Positions 46,071 to 56,723 of a stretch of 64,000 nt of DNA are shown here, piece after piece. The DNA is from Actinernus sp. WN-2022 (taxonomy: Eukaryota > Cnidaria > Anthozoa > Actiniaria > Actinernidae), in contig JAOWCC010000577.1 in assembly GCA_030867875.1 (NCBI GenBank), forward strand, positions 2,868,660 to 2,932,659, written 5' to 3'. A program made the translations under genes and the position numbers. The stretch's first letter is position 1, and every line of letters starts with the position of its first letter. Below the pieces are notes generated by a model. The model was not told the origin of the DNA, did not search any database, and was given only the letters and a program-made list of their open reading frames with translations.

Positions 46071-46591
46071 TAAGAAACGAGACTGATGAGACGTGAATGT
46101 TTCGGGAAACTCTTACTTTAATTACTGTATTTTTTTGTATGACTAAAGGTACTGTTATTTATGCTTCTACAGAAAGAGTGGATCTCGCAATGAACAAACA
46201 CCTGTAATTCTTATATTCTCAGACACACTCTCAGGTAAATAAACTTACAACCCGACCGTCGGAATTATAGAATATTATGCGAATTTAAACCTCTATACTT
46301 ATAGAAAATTACAACGCGAAAAAGTAACTCAAAAAGACAACATACTTCTTAAGGGTGCGTTTACCAATTTCGTCGCTAAGCAGCGACGTTGCTATGAAGG
46401 TCGGCGCGCGCGCGCGCTCATGCAATGGCGGGAAAAACTTACTTCCGGTTTAGTGAAAAAGCAACGCGCGCGCTTTGCAATGCTCCACTCCTTCAGTTTT
46501 GTTTACATTTCGTAAAAGTTACAATGAAGTTGTTTTTGCTACTTGAACCCGGTTTTTTTTTACTTTCCATACTTCAAGTTTACTTAATATA

Positions 46592-47049
46592 ATGCCGAAA
46601 AAGAGCGAGAAACCCGGGAAAACCATTCTAGCTGCGGAGGGTCGCTGGACGAGGGAAAATTCCGATGTCAGTACGTGGAATTCGGGTGTCAAGTGCAAAC
46701 TAATTTTCGTTCGGATTTTGACAAAAAAAGTTTGGAAAGTGCTCGGAAAGAGCTTGTTGATAACGAGGGGAGTGAGAATGTACTTACAAGTGAGCAGCTA
46801 CACGTGAGAGGAGTCTTCGAAGAGTTTGGTTTTGAGCCACTTTCACTAGAAAGTAGCGAAGAAAAATACAGTGCCAACGAAAGAGAAATCAACTCCATTT
46901 TTACGACGGCTCGTCACGATACTAGGGACTTGACTGGAAGTAATCGGTTAATAATGACCAAAACGTTTTCATATATTCTGATACCAGAGTGTTCTGATAC
47001 CCTGGACACTATTTCTAACTATAAAGAAGCAAAGACCGATACAACGTAG
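46592..47049 (+). pseudogene. Damaged ORF of the TTAA element, unknown product
   Basis: ATG opens MPKKSEKPGKTILAAEGRW; by about codon 28 the better frame shifts by one base (or there is a tiny intron) and continues QYVEFGCQVQTNFRSDFDKK, then ARKELVDNEGSENV, LTSEQLHVRGVFEEFGFEPL and so on to a stop at 47049. It is acidic and Ser-rich with no motif I know. Position 240 bp inside the left end suggests an element-encoded protein. Upstream is a (CG)n-rich segment at 46403-46418. Confidence 0.4.
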
Positions 47050-47563
47050 AACGTAGATTGTCGTTCACGGTTGCTTGCTTGAACAATTCGTCAACTATTT
47101 CTAAGCCGGAAATGTCTGTGAAAAATGCGAAAGTTAAACATAAATACGGAAACGAACGATGGCAAGTTCCTATTAACTTGCGACCATTCCTTTAGGGCGA
47201 ACAAAGCCTAAGGCCTACTTGCCGAATTTTGTAATTATTTCTTTATTGATCAATGGAGAATATTATAAGGATTACGAACATGTGCGAATGATATTACACA
47301 TTATAGCAAGATATTCCTCTAGAATTGACATATTTAGCAGTGTTTTTGATTGCTATAGGATAGAAAACTGAGTCAGATTTTGATGTAAGCTTACCGTAAG
47401 TTGAATCGGGTTGTTTCTCCTCGACGCGACGTAAAGTATAAAAGTGAGTGACTTTATTTTAGTGTCAATGTATTATAATTTATTAGCTTTGCAGCTAATT
47501 GGGGACACGTCACTAGTCCTACGATTTTTATACGTCCTTATCCGAGAAGACGTGAAGGTCTAA

Positions 47564-47845
47564 CCATAGTTAATAGAGTGGAATGGTTAGGAAACCCAGC
47601 GACCTTCTTTGTTATGTCTTTGTTAGCTTTTTTCAACCTTGAACGTGCACAAAAGACAATAGAAATTCCAACGTGTTAATCATTCAGCCAATAGAAACGC
47701 GTGAGTTCAGTCGTTGAGGGGACGCTAATGAACTATAACCGTGCACAATCTTTTGTCTTACCCCTTCCAACATAAATCGCAGCGCCTTTGTTAGCCCCTT
47801 TGAAGTTTGCCGGGTTTCCTAACCATTCCACTCTATTAACTATGG
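47564..47845. mobile_element. MITE, 282 bp (copy B)
   Basis: The perfect terminal inverted repeats CCATAGTTAATAGAGTGG / inverse are flanked by TCTAA on both sides (47559-47563, 47846-47850). Inverted relative to copy A at 17346-17633 and better preserved. Non-coding. Confidence 0.88.
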
Positions 47846-48121
47846 TCTAACCGTTTACTGTATTATGTATTATGTAAAGGCAACACCTTCTAGGCTTGGT
47901 ATATAACGTGTTACAAGATACAATGATACGGAGATACCAAGATACAGTGATACAGTGATACGGTGATACGGTGATACGGTGATACAGTGATACGGTGATA
48001 CGGTGATACAGTGATACGGTGATACGGTGATACGGTGATACGGTGATACGGTGATCTCAAATTTCCTTTAAAATTTAAAAAATGGGGGGAAAATACTTTC
48101 CCCCAGAAATGTAGTTTTGGC

Positions 48122-48182
48122 TAGCCTGAATTTCAGCCGTCTCCTCCGGTTCGTTCCTCCGAGACGGCTGAAATTCAAGCTA
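48122..48182. mobile_element. 61-bp hairpin micro-element with 9-bp target duplication
   Basis: TAGCCTGAATTTCAGCCGTC, a short loop, then the inverse (GACGGCTGAAATTCAAGCTA), flanked exactly by AGTTTTGGC (48113-48121, 48183-48191). It is two opposed termini and nothing else. It looks like a maximal internal deletion of a TAGCCTGA-type foldback element. Confidence 0.88.
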
Positions 48183-48192
48183 AGTTTTGGCA

Positions 48193-49037
48193 GCAATTTT
48201 TCACATACGAAAAACTGTTAAAAAAGAGGACGTTTTTAACCGGAAGTAAAAAGTTCTGTTTGATTGACAGCAGGTCAATTAACACATGACATGTGCTCAC
48301 TCGCCCGTAACGAAAGCTAGCATAAATTCATTTCATGTTTATTGAGAAACGTTTTTCCAGCCCCGATCCATGGGTTGTTGGCCTTATGTCTTCCAAAAAG
48401 CAAGCAGGGCTAAATGCTCCAGCAGGGCTATTAAAGCTCCAGCAGGATGCCCTTAGCTTGGAAAGAAGCAAAACAAGGCCAAACAATGCATACGACTACG
48501 AGCCTCGCAAAACCCGACAAGTTCAGACAGAGTGCCGAGTGGTCCACATCTGAACACAAAGAAGAATTGATAGGAACCGAGCCGAGAGAAGATTTGTTTC
48601 CAAGAAAGCTTAGATCGAAACATATTAAAACTCTGAATCGCTTGAAATCAACACCACGATCTCGCTATTTGCCGTGCTGTTTCAGGACCTTTCAGGACCT
48701 TTCAGACTCCTGCAAATCGCTGTCATTGGCATGCAGTTAAGGCCTTTGATTTCTGTGCCCTTCCTTTGTCATTTATAGGTGTTCGCTTTGGCTTTGTCCC
48801 TCAAGAACCTTTCGTCTTTTCCATTTTCCAAGTCTAAGAAAACTAGAACCGGCTATAAAATATTCTCGATGCGGCGCGTAGCTTTGATCGGAAATCAACA
48901 TTGCATTTTCGGGAAATCTTGGGCTATTTTCTACGCTTTCGATTTTCAACCAAAATAGAGTTTTTAAAAAGCTCTAACTCAAGAAGAATTGATTCGATTT
49001 GTCTAATTTTTTTAAACAATGTCAGTTGATATCTCTG
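48193..49037. other. Interior of the 47893-50533 element, no gene recognised
   Basis: Short open frames (for example around 48447-48737, ending LACS) have no known motif. They may be remnants of an element or captured gene. Confidence 0.35.
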
Positions 49038-49046
49038 CTGCAAAAC

Positions 49047-49081
49047 TAACGAACCAGAGGAGACGGCTGAAATTCAGGCTA
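49047..49081. mobile_element. 35-bp micro-insertion with 9-bp target duplication
   Basis: Starts TAACGAACCAGAGGAG and ends GGCTGAAATTCAGGCTA; its complement is TAGCCTGAATTTCAGCC...GTTA. CTGCAAAAC lies on each side (49038-49046, 49082-49090). Only one terminus of the family is present, with TA at both borders. Confidence 0.85.
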
Positions 49082-49248
49082 CTGCAAAACAAAATTTTGT
49101 TGGGGAATTGGGAAATTCTAAAAAGAGAGCTCTTGACGGTGTTTCCCGCATATTTACCCTTATATCTAGTCGCATTTATGTTTTCGCCTTTTCACCGAAA
49201 GCATGATAACCAAATCGAATTTTGATATTCCCCTGCACGGTTTAGTAA

Positions 49249-49788
49249 GGGGCCGTCGACATATTCGAAATGCCCCGCTTAACGCACAACGGACGTTTAG
49301 GGGGGGAGGGGGTAAGGGCATGGACGTTAGTGTGGGGCATTTAGAACAAACACTTTTTCATCAATAGAAGTACACTTTTTAATCAAACGTTTCTAGTCAG
49401 CTGAGACTGATCTACATTAGAGCGCAATTTCTGTTGAATTTTCCGGAAATTTCAACAAGGTCTTTTGATTATAAGTATCACGAAATACCTCAAACCTCCA
49501 GGTAAGTGAAATTCAGTTTTATAGTCTTGTCCGAATGGGTATTTTAGTCAAGATCCGAAATGAGCTCGTACGGGAATTCAAGGTACTGACTGACTGTACA
49601 GTTGCAGCTATTAAAGCCGCTTTAAGCTTGTTTTATACTTTGTTTATAAGTGAACTCCCGTGTATTTCATTACTGTTTTTCCTGACCTAAAACTGATGGG
49701 TGGACGTTAAGGGGGAGGGGGAGGAAGGGGTCTGACCTTAACGTCCGTTGTGCGTTAAGCGGGGCATTTCGAATATGTCGACGGCCCC
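49249..49788. mobile_element. PIF/Harbinger-type element (540 bp)
   Basis: Ends GGGGCCGTCGACATATTCGA and its exact inverse are flanked by TAA (49246-49248, 49789-49791). Inverted matching continues through 'aatgccccgcttaacgcaca' for about 55 bp and both sides carry G-rich tracts. No transposase. Third level of nesting inside 46353-51355. Confidence 0.9.
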
Positions 49789-50537
49789 TAATACGATTTG
49801 GAGCTTCTGAAAGTCATCTCACTAGATCGGAGAAACGGGATCGTGGAACATTTTCAAAATCCCCCCCAAAAACAAAAACAAAAACGAGCAAGCAGAATTT
49901 GCACAAAAAATAATCGAGCAAGCCAATTGCAATATCACCCAGAAAAAAAATCAAGCAAGGGCGAAACTTTTAAAAAATCGTGCAAGGTTCTGATGCCAGA
50001 AAATATTCTTGCAGCAACTGAGAAGTCGTAAAAAAATTTCGAGCAAAAAGAACCGGGCCCCTTCTCCATCAATTTTGAAATGGTCCGTCCCTAAATCTAG
50101 TTGCCAATGAGAATAAAGCTTTCAGCGTTAATTTCGTATTTGTGTTGCAAAAACCTTTCTTCAACAAGGGCAATAAAGTGGTTCAATGTTAAATGCGTAA
50201 CGTTCAAAAGTTAAAATTAAATAACAAAGTAGTCAGACAAAGCAGTCATGCTGAAAGATAATACCGTTAAATTAGCGTCACGCCACGGCTGCAAGAGCTC
50301 AAGTTACCCATACAACAGTCCGTTTCATACAGAAACCTGTATTTAGCGGGGCCATTTCGCGTCCGCTTAAGAAAAGGAAATTTGAGATCTTCGTATCACT
50401 GTATCACCGTATCACCGTATCACTGTATCACCGTATCACCGTATCACTGTATCACCGTATCACTGTATCACCGTATCACTGTATCTTGGTATCTCCGTAT
50501 CATTGTATCTTGTAACACGTTATATACCAAGCCCACC

Positions 50538-50576
<39 letters not shown>

Positions 50577-51359
50577 CCGGGGTTTGAACCTGCAACCTCC
50601 CCCTCGACAGACCGGCGCTTATTACAACCGGAAGGCGGTTAGACATGTGACTGATTATGGTGCAAATCGACTTCTTTGCGTGAATAAACCACTGGAATTA
50701 GATGTCTGATAATGCAGCTCTGTTTCAATTTCACTGATTTCATTTTCTTGTCCAATGCCTTTAGCTTTGCCCTCGCAAATTCCATCGGTACACGAGAATC
50801 CATGTATGTAAAGTAATTGCTTTGTAACCACCCAAACGCGGCCGCGCCCCGTGGACCGCCCCGTGGGCCCTGGTAACAATATTATACTTCCGGTTTCACA
50901 AAAAATGAAACTGACTTCGTGAAACAAAGAAAAGTCAATCCTTTTTCACATAAAAATTGTCCTGAAGTCGCATTGCACAGAGCCAAGCATGGGTTTAGCG
51001 AAAAAAATTAAAACACGGAAGTTATGACCATCTTACTGTTAAAATTCACGGGAAAAAATTCTAAAACGATCAATTTTCGGTATATCGTAAAACGCATGCT
51101 ACACCTTTTGTGCCTAACCTAGACCAATGATATATGCAAATATGAAAGCACTATCCCAAAGTAATCATGAGTTGATTGAATTTTTCTGTCTTGATGACGT
51201 AATAATGACATCATACAATGACGTCATCAAAATAAAAAGGTCCGTCTCCCAGGAGTTCCTGAGTGATTTATTAATTATTTTACTCAAATTGTTGGTGTTT
51301 TATGGCGTTTTAAATTCTACTTAGCAACGGCCCAAAACAATTGGTAAACGCACCCTTAA

Positions 51360-51671
51360 TGTGATCGGGGAGAAGCAATAGTTTTTCGCTTCCTCGTTTA
51401 CTGACTTGATGGTCGGCTCGGTTTTCTTTGTTATTCATTGGGGCTTAAGTAGTAGATAAAATATGAGAGGGAGATCTATATGGGCATTTACAAAAAGCCC
51501 ATACAGATCGGACGCGAATATTTTATCTTACTTGTGAAATGAATAGATAACTAAAACCATTGATATGCACAGCATAAAATTTTAACCTTTGATTTCTCCA
51601 ACCTTGGTATCGATGTGGGATGAATTAGTTTCTCACAAAAACATATCCCACATCTAAGAGACAATGTGTAT
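51360..51671. other. Short spacer with a hairpin
   Basis: 'aagtagtagataaaatat' (51446 on) is mirrored by 'atattttatcttactt' (to about 51535), with 'tatgggc'/'gcccata' closer to the centre: an inverted repeat of about 90 bp. Otherwise nothing seen. Confidence 0.55.
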
Positions 51672-53718
51672 GAATTATTCACCTCAGTGTCGGTGACTAG
51701 TGAACAATTATTCACCTCAGTGTCGGTGACTAGTGAACAATTATTCACCTCAGTGTCGGTGACTAGTGAACAATTATTCACCTCAGTGTCGGTGACTAGT
51801 GAACAGTTATTCACCTCAGTGTCGGTGACTAGTGAACAGTTATTCACCTCAGTGTCGGTGACTAGTGAACAGTTATTCACCTCAGTGTCGGTGACTAGTG
51901 AACAATTATTCACCTCAGTGTCGGTGACTAGTGAACAATTATTCACCTCAGTGTCGGTGACTAGTGAACAATTATTCACCTCAGTGTCGGTGACTAGTGA
52001 ACAATTATTCACCTCAGTGTCGGTGACTAGTGAACAATTATTCACCTCAGTGTCGGTGACTAGTGAACAATTATTCACCTCAGTGTCGGTGACTAGTGAA
52101 CAATTATTCACCTCAGTGTCGGTGACTAGTGAACAATTATTCACCTCAGTGTCGGTGACTAGTGAACAGTTTAATTCACCTCAGTGTCGGTGACTAGTGA
52201 ACAATTATTCACCTCAGTGTCGGTGACTAGTGAACAGTTATTCACCTCAGTGTCGGTGACTAGTGAACAATTATTCACCTCAGTGTCGGTGACTAGTGAA
52301 CAATTATTCACCTCAGTGTCGGTGACTAGTGAACAATTATTCACCTCAGTGTCGGTGACTAGTGAACAATTATTCACCTCAGTGTCGGTGACTAGTGAAC
52401 AATTATTCACCTCAGTGTCGGTGACTAGTGAACAATTATTCACCTCAGTGTCGGTGACTAGTGAACAATTATTCACCTCAGTGTCGGTGACTAGTGAACT
52501 ATTATTCACCTCAGTGTCGGTGACTAGTGAACTATTATTCACCTCAGTGTCGGTGACTAGTGAACTATTATTCACCTCAGTGTCGGTGACTAGTGAACAG
52601 TTATTCACCTCAGTGTCGGTGACTAGTGAACAATTATTCACCTCAGTGTCGGTGACTAGTGAACAATTATTCACCTCAGTGTCGGTGACTAGTGAACAAT
52701 TATTCACCTCAGTGTCGGTGACTAGTGAACAATTATTCACCTCAGTGTCGGTGACTAGTGAACAATTATTCACCTCAGTGTCGGTGACTAGTGAACAATT
52801 ATTCACCTCAGTGTCGGTGACTAGTGAACAATTATTCACCTCAGTGTCGGTGACTAGTGAACTATTATTCACCTCAGTGTCGGTGACTAGTGAACTATTA
52901 TTCACCTCAGTGTCGGTGACTAGTGAACTATTATTCACCTCAGTGTCGGTGACTAGTGAACAGTTATTCACCTCAGTGTCGGTGACTAGTGAACAGTTAT
53001 TCACCTCAGTGTCGGTGACTAGTGAACAGTTTAATTCACCTCAGTGTCGGTGACTAGTGAACAATTATTCACCTCAGTGTCGGTGACTAGTGAACAGTTA
53101 TTCACCTCAGTGTCGGTGACTAGTGAACAATTATTCACCTCAGTGTCGGTGACTAGTGAACAATTATTCACCTCAGTGTCGGTGACTAGTGAACAATTAT
53201 TCACCTCAGTGTCGGTGACTAGTGAACAATTATTCACCTCAGTGTCGGTGACTAGTGAACAATTATTCACCTCAGTGTCGGTGACTAGTGAACAATTATT
53301 CACCTCAGTGTCGGTGACTAGTGAACAATTATTCACCTCAGTGTCGGTGACTAGTGAACTATTATTCACCTCAGTGTCGGTGACTAGTGAACTATTATTC
53401 ACCTCAGTGTCGGTGACTAGTGAACTATTATTCACCTCAGTGTCGGTGACTAGTGAACAGTTATTCACCTCAGTGTCGGTGACTAGTGAACAGTTATTCA
53501 CCTCAGTGTCGGTGACTAGTGAACAATTATTCACCTCAGTGTCGGTGACTAGTGAACTATATTCACCTCAGTGTCGGTGACTAGTGAACTATTATTCACC
53601 TCAGTGTCGGTGACTAGTGAACTATTATTCACCTCAGTGTCGGTGACTAGTGAACTATTATTCACCGAAGTGGAGGTGACTAGTGAACTATTATTCACCG
53701 AAGTGGAGGTGACTAGTG
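51672..53718. repeat. 33-bp satellite, about 62 copies, with higher-order structure
   Basis: The unit is 'ttcacctcagtgtcggtgac' 'tagtgaacaatta'; the variable bases give caatta (A), cagtta (G) or ctatta (T). From about 52184 the order A-G-A7-T3-G recurs with A7-T3-G-G, and a 'gtttaattc' junction marks 52170 and 53030, 861 bp apart. The last units change to 'ccgaagtggaggtgac'. 33 bp is a multiple of three and no stop occurs in two frames, so long open frames (FTSVSVTSEQL; NNCSLVTDTEV) appear on both strands. I treat them as non-coding. Confidence 0.95.
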
Positions 53719-54965
53719 GTGGATGTTTACTGAGCCGCAAAGCTTCCAGGTAAACTGATCCATGCACCATTATACAGTTGTATATCGCCACGTTAACTCA
53801 TTAATAAATTCATGAGGTTGATAACCTACTTATCAACCTGGAGATTTATTTTTTAGGAAACTTCACCACCGAGTATATAAGACGGCTATATACCGCTACC
53901 GAGGTGTGTACGAGATTTATCATTTCGCCTCGTGTGGATAAATCTCGTACACACCTCGGTGCCTAACGGATTAGCAACAACAACAACTTTATTTGGGGAA
54001 AAAATAGACATTACAATTTTTGTCTCCCGCAGGCTGGCTAAATGAGCTATTATATACCATAGGTTAATTAAGCGTAACGAATTAACAACACAGAAGCTTT
54101 TCTGTAGAGTTATGAACAACCAAATACTCGTTAAAAATCTCATACAAACCCCTATAATTTAAAACACAAACAGAGCTTTGGTTTCCTGCGATTCAAATAC
54201 AGCGAATTTCCACTATCATACGTTTTGATGCGCTCTTGAGCACGGGAATGCCATACTAAGCCAATAAGAGTCACCTAATTCAAGAGCTTCATGCATTGAA
54301 TTCACTTGCATTTTACGGAGGTTAAAACAAACATTTTCTCGGTAAATTGATGTACAGAAACTGCCAAGGGACTGGTGAAGGATCAGTACGTTGATGACGT
54401 CATATTTAAGTGCACGACGTTCGACAGTGATCTCACTAAAGCTGTTAAGAGGCTCCTCGATGAACCCTTACACTTTGCAGGCAAGTATACCCAGGGGGTT
54501 GTCAGTTCATTTAAAAATCGCTTTAAATATAATATAATCGCCTCTCGCCCCTTTAATTCATGAACGAAAGAAATCGCAAACATATTTGTGTTAGTAATAA
54601 TTAGTTATAAGATCGTGTGTTGCAAAAGAAAACCGGCTTTTCCTCAACGAGGAATAACTGTTTCTTTATAGAAACAAATACATATTTAAAGTGCCAATTA
54701 GGCCAGGAATGTTTTTAAAATGTTTGCCATTTTTTTTCTTTTAGCGTCCAAGCCCTATCTTTGTTCAGTTGTTATAATTTTTTAAAGAAACTCTGAATGC
54801 CTGATAAAACTCTTTTGTATACTGTAACTTAAAGCTATCTCATGAGGTAAACTAATCAGTTATGTCACATTTATTCAGTGGAAACGTTTTTAACCTACCC
54901 TCTGTTTCAAAATGTCCGTTTATTGTTTAACAATTATTCACCTCCACTTCGGTTAATAATTGTTT
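53719..54965. other. Intergenic region
   Basis: Holds a hairpin (53898-53960), a retroelement-like 'caacaactttatttgggg' segment (about 53980-54190) and a short open stretch at 54375-54563 (…DDVIFKCTTFDSDLTKAVKR…) that I cannot assign. At 54940 'tattcacctccacttcgg' is the inverse of the terminal units of the 33-bp satellite. Confidence 0.5.
53898..53960. repeat. 63-bp perfect-stem hairpin
   Basis: ACCGAGGTGTGTACGAGATT continuing to TATC is exactly inverted at the right (GATAAATCTCGTACACACCT and CGGT), with a 15-base loop. Possibly a micro-element; I saw no flanking duplication. Confidence 0.85.
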
Positions 54966-55150
54966 TAGTATATACCATACTGCAGGTGAATAGCCAGCAC
55001 CAAATAGTTATTTTATTTTCTGTCAAATGGACAAAAACTCGCGGGAAGTGATCGCTGCTTCGCTCGGAGATGAATATGAAATCATATTCACTGTTTGAGT
55101 AGCCAATCAGAGCGCGCGAAAAGTCATATTCACTGGTGTGGTATATACTA
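54966..55150. mobile_element. Small MITE, TAGTATATACCA ends (185 bp)
   Basis: TAGTATATACCA at the left and TGGTATATACTA-like at the right, followed inward by 'ggtgaata'/'tattcac'. It lies next to a copy of the satellite-like 'tattcacctccacttcgg'. Non-coding. Confidence 0.6.
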
Positions 55151-55372
55151 ATAATATTTATTTAATAGGCATACATTTAAATATGAAATTTAACCGTAAA
55201 AAATATACTGATACATGTAGTGACACCAAAGACCAAAAGAGCAGATTCCAGAAAAACAGAGGGAAACACGCCAAAGAGACAAAGACTGGACAAGACTCCC
55301 ATATCAGCAAGAAAGAGCATTCTTGGACTCCCTGTGGGTGGTACCATGGGACAAAAAGGTATGAAAGAATCC

Positions 55373-56155
55373 GGTGGGTGTACTTGTATGATAACTGGGT
55401 GGGTATGTGAGGTGGGTGTACTTGTATGATAACTTGGTGGGTATGTGAGGTGGGTTGTACTTGTATGATAACTGGTGGGTATGTGAGGTGGATGTACTTG
55501 TATGATAACTGGGTGGGTATGTGAGGTGGGTGTAACTTGTATGATAACTGGGTGGATATGTGAGGTGGGTGTACTGTGTATGATAACTGGGTGGGTATGT
55601 GAGGTGGGTGTACTTGTATGATAACTGGGTGGATATGTGAGGTGGATGTACTTGTATGATAACTGGGTGGGTATGTGAGGTGGGTGTACTTGTATGATAA
55701 CTGGGTGGGTATGTGAGGTGGGTGTACTTGTATGATAACTGGGTGGGTATGTGAGATGGATGCACTTGTATGATAACTGGGTGGATATGTGAGGTGGGTG
55801 TACTTGTATGATAACTGGGTGGGTATGTGAGGTGGGTGTACTTGTATGATAACTGGGTGGGTATGTGAGGTGGGTGTACTTGTATGATAACTGGGTGGGT
55901 ATGTGAGGTGGGTGTACTTGTATGATAACTGGGTGGGTATGTGAGGTGGTGTATTTGTATGAGAACTGGGTGGGTATGTGAGGTGGGTGTACTTGTATGA
56001 TAACTGGGTGGGTATGTGAGGTGGTGTACTTGTATGATAACTGGGTGGATATGTGAGGTGGATGTACTTGTATAACTGGGTGGATATGTGAGGTGGATGT
56101 ACTTGTATAACTGGGTGGGTAAGTGAGGTGGGTATATATTTTGTATGATAACTGG
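55373..56155. repeat. 38-bp minisatellite, about 20 copies
   Basis: The unit is 'ggtgggtgtacttgtatgat' 'aactgggtgggtatgtga', with 1-bp slippage variants and a deleted form lacking 'tgat' at the right end. G/T strand asymmetry is strong. Minus-strand open frames (HPPHIPTQLSYKYTHLTYPP) are artefacts of the repeat. Confidence 0.95.
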
Positions 56156-56518
56156 GTGATAACTGGATAACTTGATGCCAAAGGAGCCAAAAATGGGAAA
56201 GGCGGTACGTGGGGGGGGGGGGGGGGGGGGGGAGGGGGAAGGAAAAGGCCTTACGAAGCAAAGAGGAACACTAGGGTATCTTATCGCACCTTATTAGCTT
56301 ACTGAATCTCTGATCGATCCATTCCTTGAGATAATAACGGTTGAATCGCTACGATTACTTGTGCTCAAACGCATTGCAGTGACTATAAACAGACTCGTAT
56401 TAGTGGAATACGTCAAGATTATAGTTGGACTGAACCTTAACTTGCGTACGTACAGTCTTTCCTTACATTGAAAGAGAACATTTTTAACAAGAACTTGTTA
56501 TTTTCGGTCAGGAATGGA
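56156..56518. other. Poly-G tract and upstream region of the next gene
   Basis: A G-run of about 23 bases lies at 56210-56232. The 200 bp before 56519 show no TATA box; 'ttttcggtcag' at 56501-56511 could be an acceptor for a 5' UTR exon. Confidence 0.45.
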
Positions 56519-56723
56519 ATGGCCAATGCAGTCGACTCTACGACTATACATCCATTCATGCTTGATCCATCGCTGGGTTATACAAACATGGATACATCGA
56601 TTGTGTCGCCCAACTCGATGTATGGTACATCAGCGTACCCCATGGTACCTGTTATCAACAATGACTATGAGCAGGCATGGATTCCACCACACAACGTCTC
56701 TTCACAATACCATTACTTCCCAG
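56519..56723 (+). CDS. Unknown gene, exon 1 (68 codons + 1 base)
   Basis: ATG at 56519 (GGAATGG context), MANAVDSTTIHPFMLDPS... to YHYFP, ending in the G of a split codon. The overlapping frame starting 56514 is a shadow. In-frame sequence is open upstream to 56468, so an upstream start or acceptor is possible. Confidence 0.6.

Larger units (their letters stand above)
47893..50533. mobile_element. Foldback/Mutator-like element with 8-bp-repeat arms
   Basis: Ends GGCTTGGTATATAACGTG and its exact inverse are flanked by the perfect 9-bp duplication CACCTTCTA (47884-47892, 50534-50542). Each arm is about 165-180 bp: a unique outer part ('ttacaagatacaatgatacg'), a tandem array of 'gatacggt'/'gatacagt' (47935-48055; inverted 50391-50485), then 'gatctcaaatttcc'. 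The interior has two tiny TAGCCTGA insertions, a Harbinger MITE and no recognisable transposase. It was inserted into the TTAA element. Confidence 0.9.
46353..51355. mobile_element. TTAA-flanked DNA transposon (5.0 kb) with nested insertions
   Basis: Ends GGGTGCGTTTACCAATT and the exact inverse AATTGGTAAACGCACCC are bounded by TTAA on both sides (46349-46352, 51356-51359). 'gttgctaag'-like words lie just inside both ends. TTAA targets are used by piggyBac and Kolobok elements. I see no transposase motif, so the superfamily is open. It contains a damaged ORF (46592-47049), a MITE (47564-47845), and a 2.6-kb foldback element (47893-50533) with further insertions. Minus the two, the host element is about 2.1 kb. 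Confidence 0.7.

Noticed and set aside
45595..46086. 163-codon plus-strand ORF
   Set aside because: Its second half runs through a minus-strand SINE (45866-46070), so the full frame cannot be a conserved protein; only 45534-45726 was kept as a weak exon candidate.
51666..53791. Long ORFs on both strands in the 33-bp array
   Set aside because: They are direct translations of a satellite with a period divisible by three; strands are equally open and no splice or start context supports them.
54375..54563. Possible exon (VDDVIFKCTTFDSDLTKAVK)
   Set aside because: No ATG, no matching acceptor and only a GC-type donor; not recognised.
55158..56261. Minus-strand Pro/Thr/His/Tyr-rich ORFs
   Set aside because: They translate the 38-bp G/T-rich minisatellite; three overlapping frames are open with the same motif, as expected from slippage, not a protein.
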